Shown here: positions 32,182 to 41,064 of the stretch, piece by piece
Position numbering within the stretch: the first letter of the stretch is position 1
How the letters are laid out: each line of letters begins with the position of its first letter
Origin: Bradyrhizobium sp. CSA112
Lineage (GTDB): Bacteria; Pseudomonadota; Alphaproteobacteria; Rhizobiales; Xanthobacteraceae
Length of the DNA: 64,000 bases
Direction: 5' to 3'
Assembly (NCBI RefSeq): GCF_029051645.1
Contig: NZ_JAACFS010000009.1
Coordinates: 1-64,000 of the forward strand
Translations under genes and position numbers: made by a program
The notes under the pieces: model-generated
The model's input: the letters and a program-made list of their open reading frames with translations, nothing else
Told to the model about the DNA's origin: nothing
Databases searched by the model: none

Positions 32182-32988
32182 TCAGTCCTTTTTCTTCTCC
32201 GCTTCCGTCTCGGCGCGGAGCGCTGCCCGGGCGGAGATGAGCGCGGCTCCGCTTTCGTCTTTCAGCGCCACGCCGGTAATCTGGCGCGCGATGCCTTCAC
32301 GCACCAGCCAGGCGATCTTGAAGGCGGCTTCATCGTAGCTCAGGCCTGCACCGTGGATGTTGGACACGCAATTGCGCTTCTCATCCGTGAGGCCGATGCG
32401 CGGCGCAAAGGTCAGATAGGCGCCGAGGCTGTCGGGCGCCGACAGGCCGGGCCGCTCGCCAATCAGCATCACCACCAGCCGCGCGCCGAGCACATCGCCG
32501 ATCTCGTCGCCGAGCGCCACGCGCGCGCCCGATGCGACCACGACATGGCCGAGCCTAACTCCCGCCTCCGTCAGGCGAGACGCAAGATGGCGAACCAGTT
32601 CGACGGCGTGACCATTGACGGCCGCCGGCGACAGTCCGTCGCCGACCACGATCACAATCTCGCCCGCGCCGCCGCTTCGGTTCTCCAGCGCGCGCCGCGA
32701 ATCCAGGTCTAACATGCGTCCGAGATCGGGGCGGCGCAAATAGTCGCTGCGGTTGCGCGCCTGGCTGGAGACTTCGCCGACCTGCAGGCCGAGGCCGGCC
32801 AATTCGCCAACCAGGCGCTGAGCATCGAAAGCAGCATGCACGGCATCGCGCGCGCGGGCGTGGTCGAGTGTGAAGGCGAGAAGCGCGTCGGTCGGCATGC
32901 TCGCGCCGGAACGGCCGAGCCCGACGCGCGCGGGCGTCAGTTCCCGCAAGGCGTCGAGCGAGCGGGGCGGCGGTGCCGGCGTTTTCAT
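32182..32988 (-). CDS. eutC: Ethanolamine ammonia-lyase small subunit
   Basis: The 268-residue EutC has the family landmarks TPARVGLGRSGASMPTDALLAFTLDHARARDAVH (as shorter blocks at about 18-50), RPDLGRMLDL (about 86-95), IVVGDGLSP (about 112-120), LIGERPGLS (about 175-183) and NCVSNIHGAGLSY (about 205-217), where the last contacts cobalamin. With EutB it forms the adenosylcobalamin-dependent lyase that splits ethanolamine into acetaldehyde and ammonia. Here it starts six bases after the stop of hpnP rather than after eutB, so it is translated from a mixed operon. No microcompartment genes are present. Confidence 0.93.
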   Translation of the reverse strand: MKTPAPPPRSLDALRELTPARVGLGRSGASMPTDALLAFTLDHARARDAVHAAFDAQRLVGELAGLGLQVGEVSSQARNRSDYLRRPDLGRMLDLDSRRALENRSGGAGEIVIVVGDGLSPAAVNGHAVELVRHLASRLTEAGVRLGHVVVASGARVALGDEIGDVLGARLVVMLIGERPGLSAPDSLGAYLTFAPRIGLTDEKRNCVSNIHGAGLSYDEAAFKIAWLVREGIARQITGVALKDESGAALISARAALRAETEAEKKKD

Positions 32989-32994
32989 GGCTTG

Positions 32995-34581
32995 CTACTC
33001 GGCCGGAACCGACGCCTCACGCAGCCGCATCGAATAATTCGACGCGTTCTGCCGGCCGCTGGTGGCAGCGCGCGCGAATTCGATCAGATGGTGCGCAATC
33101 GTCGCCGAGCCAATCAAGCCCTCGATATCGCCGCAGCGGAGCCGTCCCAGCGCGAACTTCCAGAACACCTTTCTGTAGTCGCCGAGCACGCCGACCTTCC
33201 AGAAGATGTTCCGGAGCATGATCAGGGCGCGCTTGATATTGGCCCAACTCTTCTGCTCGGGCGCCACCGGCACCTTGATCCGCTGCGCATAGGTGTAGTC
33301 GCATTGATACTGGTAGCGCGCGTACAGCTTTTCCGGCTGATAGGCGACTTCCATGCACCTGCGCCAGGAATCGACCACCTGCTCATAGGGCAGCAGGAAC
33401 TCTACATTGGAGTCACGACTGTCGTCGTGATTGAGCCGGCCTTCGCGCTCCAGCCTGTCCCATAGCGGTGTCTTCGGCAGCGCCTGCAGCAGATTGATCG
33501 TGAGCAGCGGAATCCGCGATTCATCGACGAATTCGAGCAGCGCATCTGCGGTGCCGGGCTTGTCGGTATCAAGCCCCATGATGATGCCAGAGACGACTTC
33601 CATGCCATAGGAGTTGATGGTGTGAATGCCTTCCTGGATCGGGACCATCATGTTGTGGTCCTTGTGCATCGCATGCAGCGCGTCGGGATCGGGCGTCTCG
33701 ATGCCGCAGAACACGGTCACGAACATCGCCTCGCGCATAAGCGCCAGGATTTCGGGTCGCTTGGCGATGTTGAGCGTCGCCTCGCAGGCGAGCCGCGTGA
33801 CGTAGCCGGTTCGCTTCTGCCACTCGACGAGGTGCGGCAGCAAATCGAGCGTCGCTTTTCGATTGCCGATGAAATTGTCGTCAACAAAATAGATCGTGTC
33901 GGTCATGCCGCATTCGCGCAGCCTGTCCAGCTCGGCGACGATCTGCTGCGGGGTCTTCAGGCGCGGGTTGCGGCCATAGAGGCCGGGGATGTCGCAGAAT
34001 TCGCACTGATAGGGACAACCGCTCGAATACTGGATGCTGCCGAGCAGATATTTCTTCACTTCGGCCAGCTCATAGGCCGGGATCGGAAAGTCGCTCATGG
34101 CAATGCGGTCGTTGGTTTTCAGCACGACCTGTTGCGCCGGCCGTGATGGGTCGCGCGCCAGCCGCGCGATCAGCTCGTTGGTGGCATCGCCGAGTTCGCC
34201 GACATGCAGATAGTCGAACGATGGATAGTAGTCCGGGCACGCGCTCACCGACGGTCCGCCGATCGCCACCGCGAGGTCGAAGGCATGCGCGCGGCGGCAG
34301 ATGTCGTTCATCTGCTGGCGCTGGATATGCATGCCGCTGACGAACACCGCCTCCGCCCATTCAAAATCTTCCTTGGTCGCGGGGCGAATGTTCTCGTCGA
34401 TAAAACGAACCGGCCAGTCCGCCGGGAGATAGGCCGCGATAAGCAACAGGCCTTGCGGCGGCATGAAGGCCTGGACACCGGCGGTCAGGGGATAGGCGTA
34501 TTCGAATGTGCCAAAAGAGGAGGTATAGCGCGGAAAGACGCACAGGATACGCCGTACCGTTCCGATGCCTTCAGCTCTCAT
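32995..34581 (-). CDS. hpnP: HpnP-like hopanoid C-2 methylase (B12-binding radical SAM)
   Basis: The 528-residue protein has a cobalamin-binding N-terminal domain (about 10-150, with QGLLLIAAYLP and VAIGGPSVSA), a radical SAM domain with the cluster motif CPYQCEFC (Cys189, Cys193, Cys196), and a DUF4070-like C-terminal part. Length and layout fit HpnP, which adds the C-2 methyl group to hopanoids using methylcobalamin and SAM; the alternative C-3 methylase HpnR is less likely. ATG 34581 is preceded by GAGGAATTTTG. It lies between eutB and eutC on one strand, a mix of two B12-dependent activities. No EcfG motif is visible just upstream. Confidence 0.8.
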   Translation of the reverse strand: MRAEGIGTVRRILCVFPRYTSSFGTFEYAYPLTAGVQAFMPPQGLLLIAAYLPADWPVRFIDENIRPATKEDFEWAEAVFVSGMHIQRQQMNDICRRAHAFDLAVAIGGPSVSACPDYYPSFDYLHVGELGDATNELIARLARDPSRPAQQVVLKTNDRIAMSDFPIPAYELAEVKKYLLGSIQYSSGCPYQCEFCDIPGLYGRNPRLKTPQQIVAELDRLRECGMTDTIYFVDDNFIGNRKATLDLLPHLVEWQKRTGYVTRLACEATLNIAKRPEILALMREAMFVTVFCGIETPDPDALHAMHKDHNMMVPIQEGIHTINSYGMEVVSGIIMGLDTDKPGTADALLEFVDESRIPLLTINLLQALPKTPLWDRLEREGRLNHDDSRDSNVEFLLPYEQVVDSWRRCMEVAYQPEKLYARYQYQCDYTYAQRIKVPVAPEQKSWANIKRALIMLRNIFWKVGVLGDYRKVFWKFALGRLRCGDIEGLIGSATIAHHLIEFARAATSGRQNASNYSMRLREASVPAE

Positions 34582-34664
34582 CAAAATTCCTCAAGGCTGA
34601 CATGAATTTAAGCACGACATTGAAAGCTGGGCCAGAAATTCTTCAACATTGTGACAGCCAGTTC

Positions 34665-34698
34665 TAACTCGTTGTGGGTCCTAACTCATTGTGGGTTC
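34665..34698. promoter_or_regulatory. Tandem 17-bp direct repeats upstream of hpnP
   Basis: TAACTCGTTGTGGGTCC (34665-34681) is followed at once by TAACTCATTGTGGGTTC (34682-34698), 15 of 17 bases identical. They lie 84-117 bp upstream of the hpnP start, just after eutB. This looks like a two-site operator for a regulator binding one face of the helix or a small tandem duplication. Confidence 0.5.
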
Positions 34699-34737
34699 AA
34701 TTGGTTGCAGGAAATCTTCCGGCCCTTAGGCCAGCGC

Positions 34738-36123
34738 TCAGGCGATCAGCCGCGAGGCAAATTCGGGCAGCAGCAGCCCCGCGCTGCCCGCAAGCCGGAA
34801 ATCGGCACCCGCAAGGCCGGTGCGCACCAACCAATCGTCGAACTCCGGCGCCCGCTTCAACCCGAAGAGGTCCCGGACGTAGAGCGCGTCGTGGAACGAG
34901 GTCGACTGGTAGTTCAGCATGACATCGTCGGCGCCCGGCACCCCCATGATAAAGGTGACGCCGGCGGCAGCGAGCAGCGTCAAGAGATTGTCGATGTCGT
35001 CCTGGTCGGCTTCGGCATGGTTGGTGTAGCAGACGTCGACACCGAGCGGCAGGCCGAGCAGCTTGCCGCAGAAATGATCCTCGAGGCCGGCGCGGATGAT
35101 TTCCTTGCCGTCATAGAGATATTCCGGACCGATGAAGCCGACCACGCTATTGACCAGAAGCGGATCGAACGCGCGCGCTACCGCATAGGCCCGCGCCTCG
35201 CAGGTTTGCTGATCGACGTTGTGATGCGCATTGGCCGAGAGCGCCGAGCCCTGCCCGGTCTCGAAATACATCACGTTGTCGCCGACCGTGCCGCGGCGAA
35301 GCGACAGTCCCGCCTCACGCGCCTCGCGCAACAGCGCGAGATCGACGCCAAAGCTGCGGTTGGCAGCCTGCGTTCCCGCGATCGACTGGAACACCAGGTC
35401 GACCGGAGCACCCTGCCCGATCAATCCGAGCGTCGTGGTCACATGGGTGAGCACGCAGGCCTGGGTCGGGATCTGCAGCCGCGAGATGATGCCGTCGAGC
35501 AGGCGCAACAACTCGCCGATGATAGCCGGATCGTCGCTGGCCGGGTTGATGCCGATGCAGGCGTCGCCCGATCCAAGCAAGATGCCGTCGAGGATCGAAG
35601 CGGTAATGCCCTTGGCGTCGTCGAAGGGATGGTTGGGCTGCAGCCGCACGCTCATCCGCCCCTTCAGGCCGATGGTATTGCGAAAGGCAGAAGTCACGGC
35701 GCATTTTTTGGCGACCAGGATCAGATCCTGGTTGCGCATCAGCTTCGAAACGCCGGCGGCCATTTCCGGCGTGATTCCGCGCGAAACCTTGTTGAGCGTT
35801 TCGCTGGTTGCCGCATCGGACAACAGCCAGTCGCGGAAGCCGCCGACGGTCAGCGAGGAAATCGGCGCAAAGGCCTGCGCCTCATGGGTATCGAGGATCA
35901 GCCGGGTGACCTCGTCGTCCTCGTAGGGGATCACCGCCTCGTTGAGGAATTGCTTGAGCGGCATGTCGGCCAGCGCCATCCGCGCCGCGATCATTTGTTC
36001 CGCGCTTTCGGCCGCGACGCCGGCAAGACGATCGCCGGACCGCGGCGGCGTCGCCTTGGCGAGCAGCGCGCGCAAATCGTCGAACGCATAGGAGGTTGCA
36101 CCGATGACCTGGCGATAGACCAT
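34738..36123 (-). CDS. eutB: Ethanolamine ammonia-lyase large subunit
   Basis: The 461-residue EutB has family blocks such as GGFRDWLLSD (about 114-123), KKCAVTSAFRNTIGLKGR (about 157-174), RLQPNHPFDD (about 178-187), ILLGSGDACIGINP (about 200-213), THVTTTLG (about 246-253) and YFETGQGSALSANAHHN (about 305-321). It holds the ethanolamine site of the adenosylcobalamin-dependent lyase. ATG 36123 gives the usual MVYRQVIG-like start; a longer frame to 36210 is not needed. The eutC gene is separated from it by hpnP. A short tandem repeat lies between eutB and hpnP. Confidence 0.94.
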   Translation of the reverse strand: MVYRQVIGATSYAFDDLRALLAKATPPRSGDRLAGVAAESAEQMIAARMALADMPLKQFLNEAVIPYEDDEVTRLILDTHEAQAFAPISSLTVGGFRDWLLSDAATSETLNKVSRGITPEMAAGVSKLMRNQDLILVAKKCAVTSAFRNTIGLKGRMSVRLQPNHPFDDAKGITASILDGILLGSGDACIGINPASDDPAIIGELLRLLDGIISRLQIPTQACVLTHVTTTLGLIGQGAPVDLVFQSIAGTQAANRSFGVDLALLREAREAGLSLRRGTVGDNVMYFETGQGSALSANAHHNVDQQTCEARAYAVARAFDPLLVNSVVGFIGPEYLYDGKEIIRAGLEDHFCGKLLGLPLGVDVCYTNHAEADQDDIDNLLTLLAAAGVTFIMGVPGADDVMLNYQSTSFHDALYVRDLFGLKRAPEFDDWLVRTGLAGADFRLAGSAGLLLPEFASRLIA

Positions 36124-36248
36124 GCTGACTTTCCTGCGCCCGTATCTGCTCCGTTGCCGCGCTATCCTATCACCACGCGCGCGACAGTGTGGAAGACGAG
36201 CCGAGTCCATTTTCCGAGTGCGGCATGGCCGCAGCCACCCGCCTCCGG

Positions 36249-36849
36249 CTAGTTCAGCGTGCCGTAATAGCGGCTGAAAAAGCTTAGCTCATAAACGAAC
36301 GCGGCGAACACGAACAGCGCATGGAACCGGAGATTACGCGTTACCGCAGCCACCGCGCACAGCAATACGAATACGCCGATCCGCGGGAGATACTCTAGTC
36401 CCAGCGATCGCAGATGGTCTTCGCCCTTTATCAAGGTGTCGACCACATCGAGCGCTTCCGTCAACGCCAGAAAGCCAAAGAACCAGCGGCGGCGGGAAAG
36501 AAAGTAGTCCTGATAACCCTTATATTCATCGAGGGTCCTGGGGGAAAAGCAGAGCGCTCAGGAAATAGTACATCGATGCGTAAACGCAGATGAAGGCGTA
36601 CATGACAAACGTCCAGTGCTGGACGAAGCTCAGCCGAAACTCCCACCACCAGAATGTGACCACGTTCATGAGCGCCCAGGCGACCCAGCCCAGATGAACT
36701 GACCAGATCGGGTAGCGGCCGGGATGCTGGATCAATGCCGCAACGCCGCTGACCAAGCGCGTGACGCTGAGCCCGAGGATGATGGCAACCAGTACGCGGA
36801 TGTGAAGATAGAGATCGACGTTGCCCGGCAAGGCGGCACTTTGAGCCAT
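36249..36849 (-). pseudogene. Membrane protein gene interrupted by a one-base frameshift
   Basis: From ATG 36849 (GGGGACTTA upstream) the frame encodes an integral membrane protein with helices around MAQSAALPGNVDLYLHIRVL, WVAWALMNVVTFWWWEFR and FVMYAFICVYASMYYFLSALL. It then hits a stop after LLFPQDPR near 36526. Removing one C from the GGACCCTCGATG stretch restores a frame reading LDEYKGYQDYFLSRRRWFFGF, then ALDVVDTLIKGEDHLRSLG, with a further membrane helix and a stop at 36249, giving 199 residues in all. So this is one gene with a +1 frameshift, or a sequencing error. No family name is known to me. Confidence 0.75.
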
Positions 36850-37460
36850 TAAGTCCCCATTCTTGCCTACAATCGAAGTGGCGCGTCGCCTTGTGGCAAC
36901 AGGCGTCGCGTGATGAATCGAGCGATGGCTTAAGGGTTGCGCGCTTGCCGCCCCGACAAGACGAGTTCGACCAGTTTCCGTCGCCGTGCCCACTGTCTAG
37001 CTTGATTCGTGCGACAGGTGTTTGCCCGATGCGGACCGCCCTTCGGAAACACGTGCCCGCTTGCGGCAATGGGTACGGCCCTTTCATTGGTGGCGTTACC
37101 CGTCTCGGATCGAGGACCGCACCCGTAGGATTGGACGGGTTGCGCCGTCACGGCGGCCCCGTTTCGTCTTGGCGGGTGGCACCCGGCGCCGGCCGCCAAC
37201 GGCCACCTCCAATTGCACCGGTATATCAGGGCCCGTTTCGGTCGTGCAGAAATGCCAAATTTTCCCGGCGACATGGCATGCCATCAACGATACAACACAT
37301 TGAAATTGCTATATAATCTTCCGCTATTTGCATAATTTATAGTTTCTCGGATTAAGAAATTGTCCATCAAAATTTAGCACAATTTGCAGATACCGACTGC
37401 ACACACCCATCCGCTGTGGAGCGCCGGTTGTAGAATCCCTAACTCATTTTTGGTGGCACC
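36850..37460. other. Long intergenic region before a chemoreceptor gene
   Basis: The 611 bp hold no frame with a family match. The last 150 bp (37290-37440) are markedly AT-rich for this genome and should contain the chemoreceptor promoter. I could not single out a -35/-10 pair with confidence. Confidence 0.35.
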
Positions 37461-39167
37461 ATGGCATCCCGGTTTTCGCTTGCAGCCAAGTTGTACTCGA
37501 TCTTCGCTCTGTTCGCGGTTCTGGTTGCCGCCATCACCGCCTTGTCCGATTACAACACCCGTCAGAATGCCGAACTCACCGAAGCGGTCTCGACTGCCAG
37601 CCGCGCCGCGCTCAACGTCGAGCGCATCAATTCGCTTGTCTATGCCGTCGTGATGGAATCGCGCGGCGTCTACATGTCGACCGAGCCCGCCGTCGTGAAG
37701 AAATTCGGCGACGGCTTGCTCAAGTTCAACGAACGCATTCTCGAGGTCGTCAAGAACTGGGAGACACTGGTCCAGGCTGACGACGCCCAGCAGTTCGCCA
37801 CCTTCAAGAAGCGCATTGAACAGTTCGTCGACTTCCGCAAGGAGCTGGTTCGCCGAGGGGTCGAGATCAATGCGGCGGCAGGCCGCGAATGGGGCGACAA
37901 CGACGCCAACCGCCAAGTACGCACGGCGCTGAACAAGGATCTCGAGGCCCTGTCTAAGGTCTACGCCGAACGCAGCAAGAGGCTGGCGCAGCAGACCGAC
38001 ACCAATCACACGATGGCCTTTGTGCTGACCTGCCTCGGTGTCATAGCGCTGGCGGTGGTCGTTATCGGCGTGCTGATCATCGCCCGTTCGATCGCCCGCC
38101 CGCTCTCGGTTATCACCGCGACCATCAAGCAGGTCGCCGACGGCGCCGAAGGCGTCGAGGTTCCGCATACCGGCCGCGCCGACGAGATCGGCGCGCTGGC
38201 CCGTGCGATCAGTGTCTTCCAGGAAGCGATGGACCGCAACCGCAACCTCAATTCGCAGGTGCTGGAGGACTCGAAAGCGCGCGACGAGCGCACCCGTCAC
38301 ATCGAAGCCTCGGTCGACGCCTTCCGCGAAGCGATCGGCGGCGTGCTGCGCGCGGTCACCGACAATGCGACCTCGATGCGCGGCACCGCGCAGACCATCG
38401 CCAGCGTCGCATCGGATGCCAGCGGGCGGGCGGTGGCCGCCTCCGGCGCGACCGAGCAGGCTTCCAGCAACGTTTCCGCCGTCGCCAGCGCCGCCGAGGA
38501 GCTGTCCGCTTCCGTCGAGGAAATCGGCCGCCAGGTGCGCCAGTCGGCCAGCGCAGTCGAGCAGGCCGGCCAGCGCACCGAGAAATCGGTCGCCGAAATC
38601 GAGGGGCTTGCGGCTGCGACCCAGCGCATCGACGGCGTGCTCAGCCTGATCCAGGCGATCGCCGAGCAAACCAACCTTCTCGCGCTCAACGCAACGATCG
38701 AAGCCGCCCGCGCCGGTGACGCCGGCCGCGGCTTTGCCGTGGTCGCCCACGAGGTAAAGGCACTGGCCGAACAGACTGCCAAGGCGACCGCCGAAATCGG
38801 CCAGAACGTCGGCCTGATCCAGACGTCGACCAAAACCTCCGTCGAAGCGGTTCGCGAAATCGGCAATGCGGTGCGCGAGATCAACGAGGTGACCTCCATC
38901 ATTGCCAGCGCGATCGATCAGCAGGATGCGGCGACCCGCGAGATCTCGGTCAACGCGCAACTGGCGGCGCAGGGCAACGGCACGCTGGTCGTCAATATCG
39001 GCTCGCTCAGCGACGCCATGGGCACGACGAGCGCGGCGGCGACTTCGGTCCTCACCGTATCCAGCGAACTGACGGCTACGGCCGAGACGCTGTCGCGCGA
39101 GGTCGAGAAATTCTTCCGCAACCTGCGTGCGGATTCCTCCGAGCCGGCGCGGCGAACCGGCACCTAA
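37461..39167 (+). CDS. Methyl-accepting chemotaxis protein
   Basis: The 568-residue chemoreceptor has one membrane helix near 8-30, a periplasmic four-helix-type sensor (about 31-195), a second helix (about 196-218), a HAMP domain (about 218-272) and a cytoplasmic signalling domain (about 290-550). The tip that contacts CheA and CheW reads EQTNLLALNATIEAARAGDA, followed by GRGFAVVAHEVKALAEQTA. The ligand cannot be inferred. There is no chemotaxis operon nearby; it stands alone. Confidence 0.93.
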   Translation: MASRFSLAAKLYSIFALFAVLVAAITALSDYNTRQNAELTEAVSTASRAALNVERINSLVYAVVMESRGVYMSTEPAVVKKFGDGLLKFNERILEVVKNWETLVQADDAQQFATFKKRIEQFVDFRKELVRRGVEINAAAGREWGDNDANRQVRTALNKDLEALSKVYAERSKRLAQQTDTNHTMAFVLTCLGVIALAVVVIGVLIIARSIARPLSVITATIKQVADGAEGVEVPHTGRADEIGALARAISVFQEAMDRNRNLNSQVLEDSKARDERTRHIEASVDAFREAIGGVLRAVTDNATSMRGTAQTIASVASDASGRAVAASGATEQASSNVSAVASAAEELSASVEEIGRQVRQSASAVEQAGQRTEKSVAEIEGLAAATQRIDGVLSLIQAIAEQTNLLALNATIEAARAGDAGRGFAVVAHEVKALAEQTAKATAEIGQNVGLIQTSTKTSVEAVREIGNAVREINEVTSIIASAIDQQDAATREISVNAQLAAQGNGTLVVNIGSLSDAMGTTSAAATSVLTVSSELTATAETLSREVEKFFRNLRADSSEPARRTGT

Positions 39168-39414
39168 GCGGACGGCATCTCAGGCTTGCGCCAGAGTGTG
39201 AGGCGTCCACAAAATCGGGCTCCGGAAAGTTCGCCAAGGCATCGGATCGGCACTGAATATGCCGACACGCCGATCATTGCGCCTCGGCGCACCGCGAAAT
39301 CGATCGACAAATAAATCACCCCCCTTGTCGGACTCTCGTCCCCCCGTTCGTCCTCGGGCGAGCCCACGCAAAGGAAACCGGCTCATTGGACCCCACCAAC
39401 AAGGACATCCGTCA

Positions 39415-39852
39415 ATGACCTCCATCACGCCGTTCCTCTGGTTCGATAACAACGTCCCCGAGGCTGTCGCCTTCTACAAATCGGTATTTCCCAATGCAAA
39501 GGTCGAAACCGTCAATGACTTCATGGCGACCTTCGAACTGGAGGGGCAGAGGTTCAATGCCCTAAATGGCGGCCCAAAATACAAGTTCAACGAGGCGGTC
39601 TCCTTCTTCATCAGCGTCGAGAGCCAGGAAGAGGTCGATTACTTCTGGAACAGACTGACCGCCGATGGCGGCGAGGAATCGAAGTGCGGATGGCTCAAGG
39701 ACAAATTCGGCCTGTCCTGGCAGGTTGTGCCCACGGCCCTCGGCCGCTATCTGAGCGATCCCGATCGCAAGAAGGCCGATCGCGCCATGCAGGCCATGCT
39801 GAAGATGCAAAAGATCGTCATCGCCGACCTCGACAAGGCATATGCCGGCTGA
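39415..39852 (+). CDS. VOC-superfamily protein, PhnB/3-demethylubiquinone methyltransferase-like
   Basis: The 145-residue protein begins MTSITPFLWFDNNVPEAVAF and shows the PF06983-type fold with VSFFISVESQEEVDYFW, then CGWLKDKFGLSWQVVP near 104-119. These proteins are single-domain members of the glyoxalase/VOC superfamily; despite the family name most are not methyltransferases and their reactions are unknown. ATG 39415 gives the usual N-terminus. A hairpin follows. Stand-alone gene. Confidence 0.82.
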   Translation: MTSITPFLWFDNNVPEAVAFYKSVFPNAKVETVNDFMATFELEGQRFNALNGGPKYKFNEAVSFFISVESQEEVDYFWNRLTADGGEESKCGWLKDKFGLSWQVVPTALGRYLSDPDRKKADRAMQAMLKMQKIVIADLDKAYAG

Positions 39853-39864
39853 TCCCGAAAATCC

Positions 39865-39895
39865 TTCCGGGGGATGCCGACCGGCTCCCCCGGAA
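39865..39895 (+). terminator. Inverted repeat after the VOC gene
   Basis: TTCCGGGGGA and TCCCCCGGAA form a perfect 10-bp stem with an 11-base loop, 12 bp after the stop. There is no T-run, so termination is likely weak or rho-assisted. Confidence 0.45.
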
Positions 39896-40128
39896 TTCGG
39901 GCGGATAACGAATTAAGATGCTGCCCGCATGTGTCTCTTGTTTGGCACGTTTGATACTTGCCGACGTACCCTGCGAACGTCCGCTGATTGGGGTGGATCG
40001 GAAGTGGCCAGCCAACCGTCAGAGCAACGCGAATGACCCAAATAAGACACTCGGCAGCGGCGCCTTCTTGCACGTTTTAGGGCAGCCCGTGTGCTAAATG
40101 ACAACCCCATTGGCGGTCTACATTCAGC

Positions 40129-40160
40129 GCGGATGGCGCCTCATCAAGTACGCCATCCGC
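40129..40160. repeat. Short inverted repeat between convergent genes
   Basis: GCGGATGGCG (40129-40138) and CGCCATCCGC (40151-40160) pair perfectly around a 12-base loop. It may be a terminator for the cupin gene or a repeat remnant; the surrounding 39896-40193 has no supported gene. Confidence 0.45.
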
Positions 40161-40193
40161 ACCAGCAATTGGTCTCTTACGAACAAACGAGCC

Positions 40194-40598
40194 TTAAGCC
40201 TTCAGGTCCGTGATCCGCATGATTGCGACCACGTTCCCATCGTTGTACACCTGCTCTTTTGTGTTCTTGTTGCAGGTCCAGACATAGTTCTTCTTGCCCG
40301 TAAAGGTCTTTCCCTCCTGCTCGATCCGCATCTCCCCTTCAGTGATATGGCAGACCATGGCATTCTCCATCGGAGGACCCATAGTCTTCGATCCCGGTTG
40401 CATAATGACATCGCGCATCGATACGGTCTTAAAACCGGGGATGATGGATGGTGTCTCGCCATCATAGGCGCGCACTACGACACCAGGCCACGGCGTCGCA
40501 TCCTTGTAGCCCGTGGTTTGAGCAGCGGCGGGCTTCATCATAGCCGCCGAAGCCGCTGCCAACCCAATTCCCAATGCTGACCTTCGATCGATCTTCAT
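40194..40598 (-). CDS. Exported cupin-like protein
   Basis: The 134-residue protein begins MKIDRRSALGIGLAAASAAMM with a twin-arginine-like signal (RRSALG), ending near AAAQ at residue 27. The mature part has cupin-like strands: DVIMQPGSKTMGPPMENAM, CHITEGEMRIEQEGKTFTGK and a C-terminal VYNDGNVVAIMRI. The His/Glu pattern of metal-binding cupins is incomplete, so function is uncertain. It is exported to the periplasm, probably through Tat. ATG 40598 is used; the longer upstream frame looks non-coding. Confidence 0.7.
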   Translation of the reverse strand: MKIDRRSALGIGLAAASAAMMKPAAAQTTGYKDATPWPGVVVRAYDGETPSIIPGFKTVSMRDVIMQPGSKTMGPPMENAMVCHITEGEMRIEQEGKTFTGKKNYVWTCNKNTKEQVYNDGNVVAIMRITDLKA

Positions 40599-41064
40599 TG
40601 CTTTTCTCCTGAGGTTATGCAACGAGCCGCCGCAGAAGCAGCGCGCGCATTCATGCAATGTGAATGGTGGTGCGAAACCGAAAAAGGGGTCGGTCTCTTC
40701 AGAGAGCGTGCCTGCCGATGGCACCAGTGCTGCTCGTTTGCCCCGAACGGTGATTTCGGCACATCCCGCTTCAAGGCAACCACATTCTACACGACCTGAT
40801 ACGCCTGAGAATAGGTGGCGCTTCACTCCGTTGAACGGATAAAGCAAGTCAGTGTGATTGACCGACCTCGCTGCTCGGTCGGCAGTAAGTGCGCCGCCAC
40901 GACCCATTGGCGTCCCATCCGTAGGCCGACGACTGCAGCTCCGAGGAATGTCCGGAGGTGGCACGTTCCGGACCTGGGGCGATGTCCGACTTGAATCCGC
41001 AAAGCGCTGCCAAGCGGACATGGATCAAGCCACGTTCACCAATCTCGATTCTTGGATCTACGGC
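40599..41064. other. Intergenic stretch, no intact gene
   Basis: Frames here lack start signals and family matches. 40990-41025 holds words such as TCCGCTTGGCAGCGC and GATGTCCGAC that resemble dispersed rhizobial repeats. It probably contains the cupin promoter on the minus strand and remnants of older sequence. Confidence 0.35.

Noticed and set aside
34582..34737. EcfG promoter expected upstream of hpnP by analogy with Rhodopseudomonas
   Set aside because: No GGAAC-N16/17-CGTT is present in this gap or in the 126 bp upstream of eutB; the nearest look-alikes have wrong spacing.
34651..36252. Plus-strand frame of 533 codons antisense to eutB
   Set aside because: Shadow frame opposite a clear EutB gene with no motif of its own.
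36891..37316. 141-codon plus-strand frame before the chemoreceptor
   Set aside because: No ribosome site or family match; overlapping frames on both strands look equally open because of local GC bias.
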